The notes: generated from the sequence alone by a model not told the origin. Positions 50,545-59,904 are shown, counted from the stretch's first letter. The stretch: DNA of 64,000 nucleotides from Pseudooceanicola endophyticus (GCF_018760365.1 NZ_JAHIAB010000009.1:124001-188000), one strand, 5' to 3'. Made by a program: numbers and translations.

Positions 50545-51621
50545 ATGGCACGATTTCATCCGCTCGAAGTGACCGACATCCGCCGCGACACCCGCGATGC
50601 GGTCGTCGTTACCCTGAAACCCCGGCCCGAGGATGCCGAGGGCTTCGCCTTCACCCAGGGCCAGTACCTGACGTTCCGGCGCGCCTTCGACGGCGCGGAG
50701 CTGCGCCGCTCCTACTCGATCTGCGCGGGCCTCGACGAGGGCTGCCTGCGCGTCGGCGTGAAGCGGGTCGAGGGCGGCGCCTTCTCGACCTTCGTGAACG
50801 AGGAGCTGGCCGTTGGCGACACGCTGGAGGCCATGGCCCCCTCGGGGCGCTTCTTCACGGTGCTCGAACCCGACAGGGCGCGCCACTACCTGGGCTTTGC
50901 CGGCGGTTCGGGCATCACCCCGGTGCTGTCGATCCTGAAGACGGTGCTGGCGCGCGAGCCCGCCTCGACCTTCACGCTGGTCTACGCGAACCGGCAGACC
51001 AGCTCCATCATGTTCCGCGAGACGCTGGAGGATCTGAAGAACCTCTACCTCGGGCGCCTGTCGGTGATCCACGTTCTGGAAACCGAGGGCCAGGAGATCG
51101 ACCTGTTCACCGGCCGCGTCGATGCCGCCAAGCTCGAGATGCTGTTCCGCCTCTGGGTCGATCCCGGGACCGTCGACACCGCCTTCATCTGCGGCCCCGA
51201 GCCGATGATGCTGACCATCGCCGAGAGCCTGCGCCGCCACGGGCTGAGCGACGACCAGATCAAGTACGAACTGTTCGGATCCTCCCAGCAGGGCCGGGCG
51301 AAGGCGCCCGCCGTGTCGAAGGTGGCGCGCGAGGCGCAGGGCACCTGCGAGGTGTCGGTGACGCTGGATGGCACCACGCGCAACTTCACCATGCCCAAGG
51401 ACGGCGAGGCGATCCTGGACGCGGCGATCCGCAACTCGATGGATGCGCCCTATTCCTGCAAGGCGGGCGTCTGTTCGACCTGCCGCGCCAAGGTGATCGA
51501 GGGCGAGGTGGAGATGATCCAGAACCACGCGCTGGAGGATTACGAGGTGCGCGCCGGCTACGTGCTGTCCTGCCAGTGCCTGCCGGTCTCCGACAAGGTC
51601 GTGCTGAGCTACGACGAATGA
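50545..51621 (+). CDS. paaE: Phenylacetyl-CoA epoxidase reductase PaaE
   Basis: 358-residue iron-sulfur flavoprotein that passes electrons from NADPH to the epoxidase. The N-terminal FAD-binding domain carries RRSYSICAG, then the NAD(P)-binding domain GFAGGSGITPVLSILKTVL, and a C-terminal plant-type [2Fe-2S] ferredoxin domain with CKAGVCSTCRAKV and a last cysteine in LSCQCLPVSD. Ribosome site GGAGGAGGG. Normal length for PaaE. Confidence 0.95.
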   Translation: MARFHPLEVTDIRRDTRDAVVVTLKPRPEDAEGFAFTQGQYLTFRRAFDGAELRRSYSICAGLDEGCLRVGVKRVEGGAFSTFVNEELAVGDTLEAMAPSGRFFTVLEPDRARHYLGFAGGSGITPVLSILKTVLAREPASTFTLVYANRQTSSIMFRETLEDLKNLYLGRLSVIHVLETEGQEIDLFTGRVDAAKLEMLFRLWVDPGTVDTAFICGPEPMMLTIAESLRRHGLSDDQIKYELFGSSQQGRAKAPAVSKVAREAQGTCEVSVTLDGTTRNFTMPKDGEAILDAAIRNSMDAPYSCKAGVCSTCRAKVIEGEVEMIQNHALEDYEVRAGYVLSCQCLPVSDKVVLSYDE

Positions 51622-51679
51622 TCCCGGGGCCGCGCGGCCCCGAGCGACACAGTCCGACAACGAACCGGAAGGACATCCC

Positions 51680-53752
51680 ATGAAGGATACCGCAGCGACA
51701 CCGCGCCGCCTGGAAAGCTATGTCGCGGGCGCCTGGCGTACCGGGCACGGAGAGGGCCAGCCGGTGCTGAATGCCGCCACCGGCGCGGTCCATGCGCTGA
51801 TCGGGACCGAGGGGCTCGACATGGCCGAGGCGCTGGACTTCGGGCGCCGCAGCGGCGGGCCTGCCCTGCGGGCCATGACGATCCACGACCGCGCCCTGAT
51901 GCTGAAGGCGATCGGCCTGAAGTTGCTGGAGATCAAGGAGGAATTCTACCTCGAAAGCTTTGCCACCGGGGCCACGCGTAAGGATGGCTGGATCGATATC
52001 GAGGGGGGGATCGGCACCATGCTGACCTTCGCCAGCATGGCCCGGCGGGAATTTCCCAATGCCCATGTGCTGACGGAAGGCCCGGTCGAGATGCTGTCGC
52101 GCGACGGCAGTTTCGTGGGCCAACACATCCTCAGCCCGATGCAGGGCGTGGCGGTGCATATCAACGCCTTCAACTTTCCGGTCTGGGGGATGCTGGAAAA
52201 GATCGCCCCCTCGCTGATCGCGGGGATGCCGGTGCTGGTGAAGCCGGCCTCCCAGACCGCCTATCTGACGGAACTGGTGGTGCGCCGGATGCTGGACACC
52301 GGGCTGCTGCCCGCGGGCGCGCTGCAGATCGTCACCGGCCCCGCCCGCGACCTGCTGGAGCATGTGAGCGAACAGGACGTGGTGACCTTCACCGGCTCTG
52401 CCGCGACGGGGCGCAAGCTGCGCGCGGGCCGCGCGGTGGTCGAGCATTCGGTCCGCTTCACCATGGAGGCCGACAGCCTGAACGCTGCCATCCTGGGGGC
52501 GGATGCCGGGCCGGGCAGCGAGGAATTCGACCTGTTCGTGCGTGATGTGGCGCATGAGATGACGGCCAAGGCCGGGCAGAAATGCACCGCCGTGCGACGC
52601 ATCCTTGTTCCGGCCGCCCATGAGGAAGCGCTGATCGGGGCGCTTTCGGCGCGGCTGGCGAAGACGGTGATCGGCCTGCCCGACGACGCGGGTACCCGCA
52701 TGGGCGCGCTCGTGTCGCTTTCGGACCGCGAAGGCGTGCGCGCCAAGATCGCCGAACTGGCAAAGGAGGCCGAGGTCGTCTTTGGCACCCCGAACGAGGT
52801 CTCCGTGGCCTCGGGCGATGCCGAAGCGGGTGCCTTTCAGTCGCCCGTTCTGCTGCGCGCGCAGGATCCGCTGAACGCCCGCGCTCCGCATGAGGTCGAA
52901 GCCTTCGGCCCGGTCGCGACGGTCATGGCCTATGGCGATGCCGACGAGGCGGTCGCGCTGGCAAGGATGGGGCGCGGTTCCCTCGTCAGCTCTGTCTACA
53001 GCAACGATGCCGGGTTGGTGGGCAAGCTGGTTACCGGTGTCGCACCCTTTCATGGCCGGGTCCATATCGGCAACCGCGGTTCCGCCAAAAGCTCGACCGG
53101 GCACGGCTCTCCGCTGGCGCCGCTGGTCCATGGCGGTCCCGGTCGCGCGGGCGGCGGCGAAGAGATGGGCGGTATGCGCGGCGTGAAGCATTTCATGCAG
53201 CGCAGCGCCCTTCAGGGCACGCCCGAGATGCTTTCGGCCGTGACCGGACAATGGGTGCCGGGCGCGCCTGCGCAGGTCGATGTGCATCCCTTCCGGAAAT
53301 CCCTGGCCGAGCTGAAGATCGGCGATCAGGTCGTGACCGCCGCGCGCGAGATCACCGAGGCCGATGTCGAACACTTCGCCCATTTCACCGGCGATACCTT
53401 CTATGCCCACATGGACAGCGCGGCGGCGCGGGCGAACCCCTTCTTCGACGACCGCGTGGCCCATGGCTACCTGATCGCGAGCTTTGCAGCCGGTCTCTTC
53501 GTCTGGCCCGATCCCGGCCCGGTGCTGGCGAATTACGGCGTCGACAACCTGCGCTTCCTGACCCCGGTCTACTTCGGTGACAGCCTGAAGGTGCGGCTGA
53601 CCTGCAAGCAGATCAACCCGCGGGCAGGCGGCGATTATGGCGAGGTCCGCTGGGACTGCTGCGTCACCAAGCAGGACGACACGGTCGTTGCGCAATATGA
53701 CGTGCTGACCATGGTCGCCAAGGTCTGGCCGCCGGCGGGCGATGTGGCGTGA
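51680..53752 (+). CDS. paaZ: Bifunctional oxepin-CoA hydrolase/3-oxo-5,6-dehydrosuberyl-CoA semialdehyde dehydrogenase
   Basis: 690-residue PaaZ. The N-terminal ~520 residues form an aldehyde dehydrogenase domain, with catalytic Cys in [10 protein letters not shown] and Glu in [10 protein letters not shown]. The C-terminal domain (about 550-690) is a MaoC-like hotdog hydratase ([30 protein letters not shown]), which opens the oxepin ring. Both active sites look intact, so it should do the ring cleavage and aldehyde oxidation in one chain. It follows paaE by 58 bases and overlaps paaY by one. Confidence 0.95.
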   Translation: MKDTAATPRRLESYVAGAWRTGHGEGQPVLNAATGAVHALIGTEGLDMAEALDFGRRSGGPALRAMTIHDRALMLKAIGLKLLEIKEEFYLESFATGATRKDGWIDIEGGIGTMLTFASMARREFPNAHVLTEGPVEMLSRDGSFVGQHILSPMQGVAVHINAFNFPVWGMLEKIAPSLIAGMPVLVKPASQTAYLTELVVRRMLDTGLLPAGALQIVTGPARDLLEHVSEQDVVTFTGSAATGRKLRAGRAVVEHSVRFTMEADSLNAAILGADAGPGSEEFDLFVRDVAHEMTAKAGQKCTAVRRILVPAAHEEALIGALSARLAKTVIGLPDDAGTRMGALVSLSDREGVRAKIAELAKEAEVVFGTPNEVSVASGDAEAGAFQSPVLLRAQDPLNARAPHEVEAFGPVATVMAYGDADEAVALARMGRGSLVSSVYSNDAGLVGKLVTGVAPFHGRVHIGNRGSAKSSTGHGSPLAPLVHGGPGRAGGGEEMGGMRGVKHFMQRSALQGTPEMLSAVTGQWVPGAPAQVDVHPFRKSLAELKIGDQVVTAAREITEADVEHFAHFTGDTFYAHMDSAAARANPFFDDRVAHGYLIASFAAGLFVWPDPGPVLANYGVDNLRFLTPVYFGDSLKVRLTCKQINPRAGGDYGEVRWDCCVTKQDDTVVAQYDVLTMVAKVWPPAGDVA

Positions 53753-54369
53753 TGGGCATCTATGCCTATGACGGCCTTGTCCCGGTGGTCGATCCGGAGG
53801 CCTATGTCCACCCGGAGGCGACCCTCGTGGGCGACGTCATCATCGGGGCTGGCTGCTATGTCGGCCCCGGGGCGGTGCTCCGCGGCGATTTCGGCCGGAT
53901 CGAGATGCGCCCCGGCTCCAACTTCCAGGAAACCTGCGTTGCCCATGCCTTTCCCGGCAAGGACGTGCTGGTCGAGGAAGAGGGACACGTGGGGCACGGT
54001 GCGGTGCTGCACGGCTGCAGGATCGGGCGCAACGCCATGGTCGGCATGAATGCCGTGGTGATGGACGAGGCCGTGCTGGGCGAGAACGTCATCCTGGGCG
54101 CCATGAGTTTTGTCCGCGCGGGCATGGAGATTCCGGCGGGACACATGGCGCTCGGATCCCCGGCGAAGGTGATCCGGGCCCTGAGCGAGGAGGAGATCGC
54201 TTGGAAACGCGCGGGCACCGGCGTCTATCGCCAGCTGGCCTTCGAGGCGGGCCGGAAAATGGTGCCGTCAGAGCCGCTGGCCGCCCCCGAACCGGACCGC
54301 CGCCGTGCCGAGGCGCCGCGCTACGATCCGCTGGTGCTGGAACGGCGCCGGTTCAGCGGACAGCCTTGA
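53752..54369 (+). CDS. paaY: PaaY-like gamma-carbonic anhydrase family thioesterase
   Basis: 205-residue left-handed beta-helix protein with hexapeptide repeats (VGDVIIGAGCYVGPGAVLRGDFGRIEMRPGSNFQETCVAH; the repeats IGAG, VGPG, LHG-C-R-I-G, MVGMNAVVMD are visible). Trimeric; the metal-type histidines are in CVAHAFPG and HVGHGAVLHG. PaaY is proposed to hydrolyse a dead-end CoA ester that arises when the pathway stalls. It overlaps the PaaZ stop by one base, and its 3' end overlaps the TetR gene by 17 bases convergently. Confidence 0.9.
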   Translation: MGIYAYDGLVPVVDPEAYVHPEATLVGDVIIGAGCYVGPGAVLRGDFGRIEMRPGSNFQETCVAHAFPGKDVLVEEEGHVGHGAVLHGCRIGRNAMVGMNAVVMDEAVLGENVILGAMSFVRAGMEIPAGHMALGSPAKVIRALSEEEIAWKRAGTGVYRQLAFEAGRKMVPSEPLAAPEPDRRRAEAPRYDPLVLERRRFSGQP

Positions 54370-54952
54370 CCCCTTCCAGGATCAGCGTCGTCGCCATCTG
54401 CGCGTAATCGGCCCGGCTGATCTTGCCGCCCTCGCGGAACCACATGTAGACCCAGTTCATCATCCCGAAAAGCGACATGGTGACGGGCATCAGCAGCGGC
54501 CGGTCGGGCCGGTCCAGATCGGGATGGATGGCGCGGATCACGTCCGAGAAATGCCGCACGATGGCGCGCTCCAGCGTGACGATCTGGGCTTTCTGGTCCT
54601 CCGACAGGGCGGGCCCGGCGTTCAGCTGCACCTTGTGCTGGTCATCGGCGCCCCGGTAGGCGTCAAGCACGGTCATCACATAGGTCTCAAGCTGGCTCCG
54701 GTGATCGAGGGCGGGATCGCGGGCCGCCTCCAGCGCCTCGTCCAGCTCCTGCAGGTGGCTTTCGATGATCGCGAAGATCAGCGCGTCCTTCGACGGGTAG
54801 TAGTGATAGAGCAGCGACTTCGAGACCCCCGCCTGCGCCGCGATCTGGGACATGGAGGCCTTTTCCATGCCCTGGGTCGCGAAGACATGGGCGGCGGTAA
54901 GCAGCAATCCGTGCCGCTTCTCGTCGAAGTCGCTGGCGCGGGGTCTGGCCAT
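54353..54952 (-). CDS. paaR: TetR-family transcriptional regulator of phenylacetate genes (PaaR-like)
   Basis: 199-residue TetR regulator. The N-terminal helix-turn-helix is LLTAAHVFATQGMEKASMSQIAAQAGVSKSLLYHYYPSKDAL, followed by the ligand-binding domain. Position inside the paa cluster and the two identical palindromes (46603-46614 and 57711-57722) make a PaaR role likely, with phenylacetyl-CoA as expected ligand. It lies 104 bases after paaK on the same strand, with a hairpin in between, and converges on paaY. The symbol is inferred from context. Confidence 0.75.
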   Translation of the reverse strand: MARPRASDFDEKRHGLLLTAAHVFATQGMEKASMSQIAAQAGVSKSLLYHYYPSKDALIFAIIESHLQELDEALEAARDPALDHRSQLETYVMTVLDAYRGADDQHKVQLNAGPALSEDQKAQIVTLERAIVRHFSDVIRAIHPDLDRPDRPLLMPVTMSLFGMMNWVYMWFREGGKISRADYAQMATTLILEGVKAVR

Positions 54953-55007
54953 GAGGGTCTCCGGGGTCGTCTGCGAGGGTCTGTCGGGGGTGTAGCCGAG
55001 CCGGGTC

Positions 55008-55030
55008 CGCCGCGCCAGCGCAGCGCGGCG
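55008..55030 (-). terminator. Hairpin after paaK
   Basis: Perfect 8-base stem CGCCGCGC/GCGCGGCG (55008-55015, 55023-55030) with a seven-base loop, 26 bases past the paaK stop and upstream of the TetR gene on the same strand. It may separate regulator expression from the catabolic genes. Confidence 0.45.
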
Positions 55031-55056
55031 ATCCCGGGCCGGGTGTGGCGCGGGGT

Positions 55057-56364
55057 CTACTTCGGACGGTTGTCCAGCACGCGCATCGCCTTGCCCTCGG
55101 AGCGGGGCACGGCGCCCGGATCCCGGACCTCGATCCGCGCCGAGACCCCGATCACCGATTTCACATGATGCGCCAAGGCCCTGGCCGAGGCCTGTCGGGC
55201 CTCTTCGCTACAATGCGCGGGCGTGGCCTCGGCATGGATGACCATCGCGTCCATGCGCCCCGCGCGGGTCAGCTCGATCTGGAAATGCGCCGCCAGCCCC
55301 GCGACCTTCAGGATCTGTTCCTCGACCTGGGTCGGGAAGACGTTGACGCCGCGCAGGATGATCATGTCGTCGCTGCGCCCGGTGATCTTCTCGATCCGGC
55401 GCATGGCGCGGGCGGTGCCGGGCAGCAGGCGGGTCAGGTCGCGGGTGCGGTAGCGCACCATCGGCAGGCCTTCCTTGGTCAGCGTGGTGAAGACCAGCTC
55501 TCCCAGCTCGCCATCGGGCAGCACGGCGCCGCTCACCGGGTCGATGATCTCGGGGTAGAAGTGATCCTCCCAGACATGCAGCCCGTCCTTGGTCTCCACG
55601 CATTCCTGCGCCACGCCCGGCCCCATGACCTCGGACAGGCCGTAGATGTCGACGGCGTGCATGTCGAAGGCCTCTTCGATCTCGGCGCGCATGGCGTTGG
55701 TCCAGGGCTCGGCGCCGAAGATCCCGACCTTGAGGGAGCTTTGCCGCGGATCGAGGCCCTGGCGGCGGAACTCGTCCAGGATCGACAGCATGTAGGAGGG
55801 CGTCACCATGATGATGTCGGGCCGGAAGTCCTGCATCAGGGTCACCTGGCGCTCGGTCATGCCGCCGGACATCGGGACTACGGTGCAGCCCAGCCGTTCG
55901 GCGCCGTAATGCGCGCCCAGCCCGCCGGTGAACAGGCCATAGCCATAGGCGTTGTGCAGCATGTCCCCGGGCCGCCCGCCCGCCGCCCGGATGGAGCGCG
56001 CCACGAGGTCCGCCCAGGTCGAGATGTCGCGCGCGGTATAGCCGACCACGGTGGGCTTGCCGGTGGTCCCGGAAGAGCCGTGAAGGCGCACCAGCCGTTC
56101 GCGCGGCACCGCGAACATGCCGAAGGGATAGCTGTCGCGCAGGTCCTGCTTAACCGTGAAGGGGAATTTCGACAGGTCCGCCAGGCTGCGGAAATCGTCC
56201 GGATGCACCCCCTCGGCGTCGAAGCGGGCGCGGAAGAAGGGCGAATTGTCATAGGCATGGCGCAGGGTCCGCGACAGGCGCCGGGTCTGCAGATCGGTGA
56301 TCTCGTCGCGGCTGGCGATCTCGATCGGGTCGAGCATGTCGCTCTGCGGGGTCAGGTCGTTCAT
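55057..56364 (-). CDS. paaK: Phenylacetate-CoA ligase
   Basis: 435-residue PaaK. It forms phenylacetyl-CoA from phenylacetate, ATP and CoA. The AMP-binding P-loop is HGSSGTTGKPTVVGYTARD (in outline), with GAEPWTNAMR, DIYGLSEVMGPGVAQEC, and YRTRDLTRLLPG in the adenylation site, then the C-terminal lid domain GRSDDMIILRGVNVFPTQVE. Start at 56364 (MNDLTP), with GGAGGAGA upstream; the open frame continues upstream without similarity. Operon paaG-paaI-paaK. Confidence 0.95.
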   Translation of the reverse strand: MNDLTPQSDMLDPIEIASRDEITDLQTRRLSRTLRHAYDNSPFFRARFDAEGVHPDDFRSLADLSKFPFTVKQDLRDSYPFGMFAVPRERLVRLHGSSGTTGKPTVVGYTARDISTWADLVARSIRAAGGRPGDMLHNAYGYGLFTGGLGAHYGAERLGCTVVPMSGGMTERQVTLMQDFRPDIIMVTPSYMLSILDEFRRQGLDPRQSSLKVGIFGAEPWTNAMRAEIEEAFDMHAVDIYGLSEVMGPGVAQECVETKDGLHVWEDHFYPEIIDPVSGAVLPDGELGELVFTTLTKEGLPMVRYRTRDLTRLLPGTARAMRRIEKITGRSDDMIILRGVNVFPTQVEEQILKVAGLAAHFQIELTRAGRMDAMVIHAEATPAHCSEEARQASARALAHHVKSVIGVSARIEVRDPGAVPRSEGKAMRVLDNRPK

Positions 56365-56411
56365 GGTGTCTCCTCCTCGGGGCGCTCTCCCTGCGCCCGG
56401 TGCGCTTGGGG

Positions 56412-56861
56412 TCAGGCTTCGGGCAGAAGCGTGCCCCGGATGGTGCGGGACTGCCCGCGGAACTCCGCGAGCGTCATGTCGTCCCCGGCGCGCGAGATCC
56501 GCACGTCGTAGAGGCCCGAGCGGCCCTGGCGCGCGACCTCGCGCGCTTCGGCGATCAGCACGTCGCCCAGCCGTCCCGGGGCGATGTAGGTGATCGAGCA
56601 CCCCTGACCTACGGTCCGCGCGTCATAGGTGTTGCAGGCAAAGGCGAAGGCGCTGTCGGCGAGCGTGAACAGGTACCCGCCGTGGGCGCTGCCGTGGCCG
56701 TTGGTCATCTCGGGCGTGACGGTCATGCGCAGCCGCGCCCGGCCCGGCGCGACCCAGAGGACCTCCATCCCGAGGGCCCGGCTGGCGCGGTCCTGCGCCC
56801 ACATTCGCGCGGCGCAGGCTTCGGCGAGGGATTGCGCAGAGCGCTCCGGTGCGGGCTGCAT
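56412..56861 (-). CDS. paaI: Hotdog-fold thioesterase PaaI
   Basis: 149-residue hydroxyphenylacetyl-CoA thioesterase. The hotdog helix region NGHGSAHGGYLFTLADSAFAFACN contains the conserved HGG and the catalytic-type Asp of the PaaI group. It hydrolyses ring-hydroxylated or stalled phenylacetyl-CoA esters. Start ATG at 56861 overlaps the PaaG stop (TGATG); GTG at 56864 is an alternative. Confidence 0.92.
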   Translation of the reverse strand: MQPAPERSAQSLAEACAARMWAQDRASRALGMEVLWVAPGRARLRMTVTPEMTNGHGSAHGGYLFTLADSAFAFACNTYDARTVGQGCSITYIAPGRLGDVLIAEAREVARQGRSGLYDVRISRAGDDMTLAEFRGQSRTIRGTLLPEA

Positions 56862-57655
56862 CACAGCCCCCGGAAGGCCGGCGCGCGCTTTTCGAGGAAG
56901 GCGGTGACCCCCTCGGCGTAATCGGCGCTCTGACCGGCGGCGCGCTGGCAGTCGCGTTCCTGGTCCAGCTGCTGGTCAAGGTCCTGCCCGGCGGCGGACT
57001 GGATCAGCCGCTTCGTCAGCCCCAGCCCCAGTGTCGGCCCGCCGGCCAGACGGGTGGCGATGCGGGTGGCCTCGTTCATCAGCTCCGCATCCTCGACCGC
57101 CTTCCAGATCAGGCCCCAGTCCTCGGCCTGCCCGGCCATCAGCGGCTCTGCCAGCAGGGCCAGTCCCTTGGCGCGCGCCTCTCCGACAAGGCGGGGCAGG
57201 GACCAGCTGCCGCCGGCATCCGGCACCAGTCCGATCTTGGCGAAGGCCTGGATGAACTTCGCCGATTTCGCCGCCAGCACGATGTCGCAGGCCAGCGCGA
57301 TGTTGGCCCCGGCGCCCGCCGCCACGCCGTTGACCGCGCAGACCACCGGTTTCTCAAGCGCCCGGATCAGCCGCAGCGTCGGATTGTAGAAGGTCTCGAG
57401 CGTGTGGCCCAGGTCCGGCGCGCCCGTCCCCTTGCGGGGATCGCGGTCGCCCAGGTCCTGCCCGGCGCAGAAAGCACGCCCCGCTCCGGTCAGCAGGATG
57501 GCCCGCACCTGCGGGTCGCGGCCCGCGCGCTCGATCTGGGCCCTGAGGGCCAAGTGCATCTCTTCGTTGAAGGAATTCAGCTTGTCCGGGCGATTGAGGG
57601 TCAGGCGCAATACGCCATCCCCGAGCCTTGCCAGCACGGTTTCTTCGGATGTCAT
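56861..57655 (-). CDS. paaG: 1,2-epoxyphenylacetyl-CoA isomerase PaaG
   Basis: 264-residue enoyl-CoA hydratase/isomerase (crotonase) fold protein. Features: FCAGQDLGDRD (oxyanion loop, about residues 62-72), NGVAAGAGANIALACD and GLVPDAGGSWSLPRLVG, with Asp146 in the PDAGG position typical of PaaG-type isomerases. It turns ring-1,2-epoxyphenylacetyl-CoA into the oxepin. Start ATG at 57655; 23 upstream residues are open but cover the promoter and its palindrome. First gene of the paaG-I-K operon, divergent from the fused hydratase/dehydrogenase. Confidence 0.9.
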   Translation of the reverse strand: MTSEETVLARLGDGVLRLTLNRPDKLNSFNEEMHLALRAQIERAGRDPQVRAILLTGAGRAFCAGQDLGDRDPRKGTGAPDLGHTLETFYNPTLRLIRALEKPVVCAVNGVAAGAGANIALACDIVLAAKSAKFIQAFAKIGLVPDAGGSWSLPRLVGEARAKGLALLAEPLMAGQAEDWGLIWKAVEDAELMNEATRIATRLAGGPTLGLGLTKRLIQSAAGQDLDQQLDQERDCQRAAGQSADYAEGVTAFLEKRAPAFRGL

Positions 57656-57710
57656 CGGTGTCCTCCTGCCGCCTCTTCCCTGCGGCCCCGTCAAAATCCT
57701 TGCATAAGCC

Positions 57711-57722
57711 GACCGTTCGGTC
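57711..57722. promoter_or_regulatory. TetR-type palindrome, candidate PaaR site 2
   Basis: GACCGTTCGGTC, identical to 46603-46614. It lies in the 164-base region between the divergent paaG and fused hydratase/dehydrogenase genes, 56 bases from the paaG start and 98 from the other, so one site could control both promoters. Confidence 0.6.
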
Positions 57723-57819
57723 AATGAATTGAATCGGCAAAGATCGCAAAGCCGCCCTGGCAGGTGGCCCGGCTTGAGGAGGCCGGTCGAGCGCGATCCG
57801 GACAGGAGAGGAGCCCCCC

Positions 57820-59787
57820 ATGTCGCTACTGAGCATCGCGCAGCACGGAGAGATTGCCGTCGTCACGCTGGACAATCCACCGGTCAACGCCATCTCGGCG
57901 GCGGTCCGGCAGGCGCTGGTCGCGGCGGTGGCGCGCTGCGATGCGGACGCGGCGGTGCGCGGCGTGGTGCTGTGCTGCGCCGGGCGCACCTTCCTGGCCG
58001 GCGCGGACGTGAAGGAATTCGGCCTGCCCCCGGTGCCGCCGCATCTGCCGGACGTGGTGGCGGCGATCGAGGGGGCGGCCAAACCCTGGATGGCGGCGAT
58101 CCATGGGGCCGCGCTTGGCGGCGGGCTGGAGATCGCCATGGCCTGCCGGTTCCGCGTCGCCGCACCCGATGCCCGGCTTGGCCTGCCCGAGGTGACCCTG
58201 GGCGTGATGCCCGGCGCCTCCGGCACGCTGCGCCTGCCGCGGCTGATCGGTGTCGCGGAAGCGGCCCGGATGATCCTGACCGGGACGCCCGTCGCGGCGC
58301 CCTGGGCCCAGAAGGCCGGGCTGATCGACGCGCTGATCGGGGGCGATCTGGCCGAAGGCGCGGCTGCGGTGCTGGCCGAGCGGCTGGCCGCACCCGTGCC
58401 GGTGCCGGTCTCGGCCCGTCCGCTTGGCCCCTGCGCGACCGAGGTCTTGGAGGCGGCGGAGGCGCTGGCGAAGCGCGGTGGCAAGGCGGCCCGGGTCGCG
58501 CTCGAGACCCTGCGTTATGCCACCGAGGTGCCTTATGAGGCTGCGCTGATCCGCGAGCGCGAGAATTTCCTGGCCCTGCGCGCCTCGCCCGAGGCTGCGG
58601 CCCTGCGCCATGTCTTCTTTGCGGAACGCGCCGCGCCGCGTCCGGTCGCGCTGAAGGGGGTCAGCCCGAAGACGCTTGGCGCGGTCGGGGTGGTGGGGGG
58701 CGGCACGATGGGGGCGGGCATTGCCGCCGCCTGCCTGCTGGCGGGGCTGAAGGTGCATCTTCTGGAACGTGACACCGCCAGCCTGGGGCGCGGGCGCGAC
58801 ACCATCGGGCGCACCCTGCGCAGTGCCGCCGCGCGCGGCAAGCTCCCGGTGGAGGAGGCCGAGGCGCGCCTGGCCGGCCTTGGGGCCCATACCGATGCCG
58901 CCGGGCTGGCGGCCTGTGATCTGGTGATCGAGGCGGTGTTCGAGGACATTGCCGTCAAGCGCCAGGTCTTTGCCGATCTCGACCGGGCCTGCCGCCCGGA
59001 CACGGTGCTGGCGACCAATACCTCCTACCTCGATCCGCGCCGCATCGCCCAGGGCCTCAGCCATCCGGAGCGCTTCCTGGGCCTGCACTTCTTCAGCCCC
59101 GCGCATGTTATGAAGCTGCTCGAGATCATTCCGGTGCCGCAGACCGCGCCCGCAACGCTGGCGACGGCCTTTGCCCTGGGCGGCAGGCTGGGCAAGGTGC
59201 CGGTGCAGTCGGGCATCTGCGAGGGGTTCATCGGCAACCGGATCCTCAAACGTACCCGCGCCGAGGCCGAGGCCCTGCTGCGCGCGGGGGTGTCGATCGC
59301 AGAGGTGGATGCGGCCATGCGCGGCTTCGGGTTCCGCATGGGCCCGTTCGAGACCCAGGACCTGGGCGGGCTCGACATTGCCTACCTGCAACGCGAGGGC
59401 GCGCGGGCCGAGGGCCTCGAGGTGGCCGAAACGCTGGGAGACATCCTGGTGCGGGCCGGACGCAAGGGGCAGAAGACCTTTGGCGGGTGGTACGATTACG
59501 CCACCGACAGCCGCCAGCCGGTGACCTCGGCCGAGGTCGCCGCGCTTCTGGCGCCCCATGTCGCCGCTCCCGCACCGCTGCCGCCCGCGTTGATCGTCGC
59601 CCGGATGCTGGCGGCCATGGCCGCAGAGGGGCGGGCGATCCTGGACGAGGGGATCGCGGGCGGTCCCGCCGAGATCGATCTGGTGCAGATCCACGGCTAC
59701 GGTTTCCCGCGCGAGAAGGGCGGCCCGATGTATCATGCCGAGGCCGGGCTGTGCCCGGAAGCGCCGGTGCGGGCGACGGCCTCCTGA
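57820..59787 (+). CDS. Fused enoyl-CoA hydratase / 3-hydroxyacyl-CoA dehydrogenase (FadB-like, PaaF+PaaH functions)
   Basis: 655-residue bifunctional beta-oxidation protein. The N-terminal ~190 residues are a crotonase domain (NPPVNAISAAV, HGAALGGGLEIAMACRFRVAA, PEVTLGVMPGASGTLRLPRL). The 3-hydroxyacyl-CoA dehydrogenase part has the Rossmann motif VGVVGGGTMGAGIAAACLLAGLKV at about 286-310, ATNTSYLDPRRIA, and GLHFFSPAHVMKLLEIIP with the catalytic His, then its C-terminal helical domains. No separate paaF or paaH gene is seen in the cluster, so this probably performs the hydration and dehydrogenation of the dehydrosuberyl-CoA intermediate. Ribosome site GGAGAGGAG. Confidence 0.92.
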   Translation: MSLLSIAQHGEIAVVTLDNPPVNAISAAVRQALVAAVARCDADAAVRGVVLCCAGRTFLAGADVKEFGLPPVPPHLPDVVAAIEGAAKPWMAAIHGAALGGGLEIAMACRFRVAAPDARLGLPEVTLGVMPGASGTLRLPRLIGVAEAARMILTGTPVAAPWAQKAGLIDALIGGDLAEGAAAVLAERLAAPVPVPVSARPLGPCATEVLEAAEALAKRGGKAARVALETLRYATEVPYEAALIRERENFLALRASPEAAALRHVFFAERAAPRPVALKGVSPKTLGAVGVVGGGTMGAGIAAACLLAGLKVHLLERDTASLGRGRDTIGRTLRSAAARGKLPVEEAEARLAGLGAHTDAAGLAACDLVIEAVFEDIAVKRQVFADLDRACRPDTVLATNTSYLDPRRIAQGLSHPERFLGLHFFSPAHVMKLLEIIPVPQTAPATLATAFALGGRLGKVPVQSGICEGFIGNRILKRTRAEAEALLRAGVSIAEVDAAMRGFGFRMGPFETQDLGGLDIAYLQREGARAEGLEVAETLGDILVRAGRKGQKTFGGWYDYATDSRQPVTSAEVAALLAPHVAAPAPLPPALIVARMLAAMAAEGRAILDEGIAGGPAEIDLVQIHGYGFPREKGGPMYHAEAGLCPEAPVRATAS

Positions 59788-59832
59788 GGGGGCGGGGCAG
59801 GCGCAGCTCCGACCCAGGCGGGCTCCAAGGAA

Positions 59833-59858
59833 AAAGGCAGCGCCGGGGCGCTGCCTTT
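59833..59858. terminator. Bidirectional rho-independent terminator
   Basis: Perfect 11-base stem AAAGGCAGCGC/GCGCTGCCTTT (59833-59843, 59848-59858) with loop CGGG, between the convergent fused hydratase gene (ends 59787) and acnB (ends 59905). T-rich sequence follows on both strands (TTTCACACTTTT on plus; TTTTT on minus). This is the most classical terminator in the window. Confidence 0.85.
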
Positions 59859-59904
59859 CACACTTTTCAGGGATCATGCGGGCGGGGCGACCGCCCGCCT
59901 GCCA

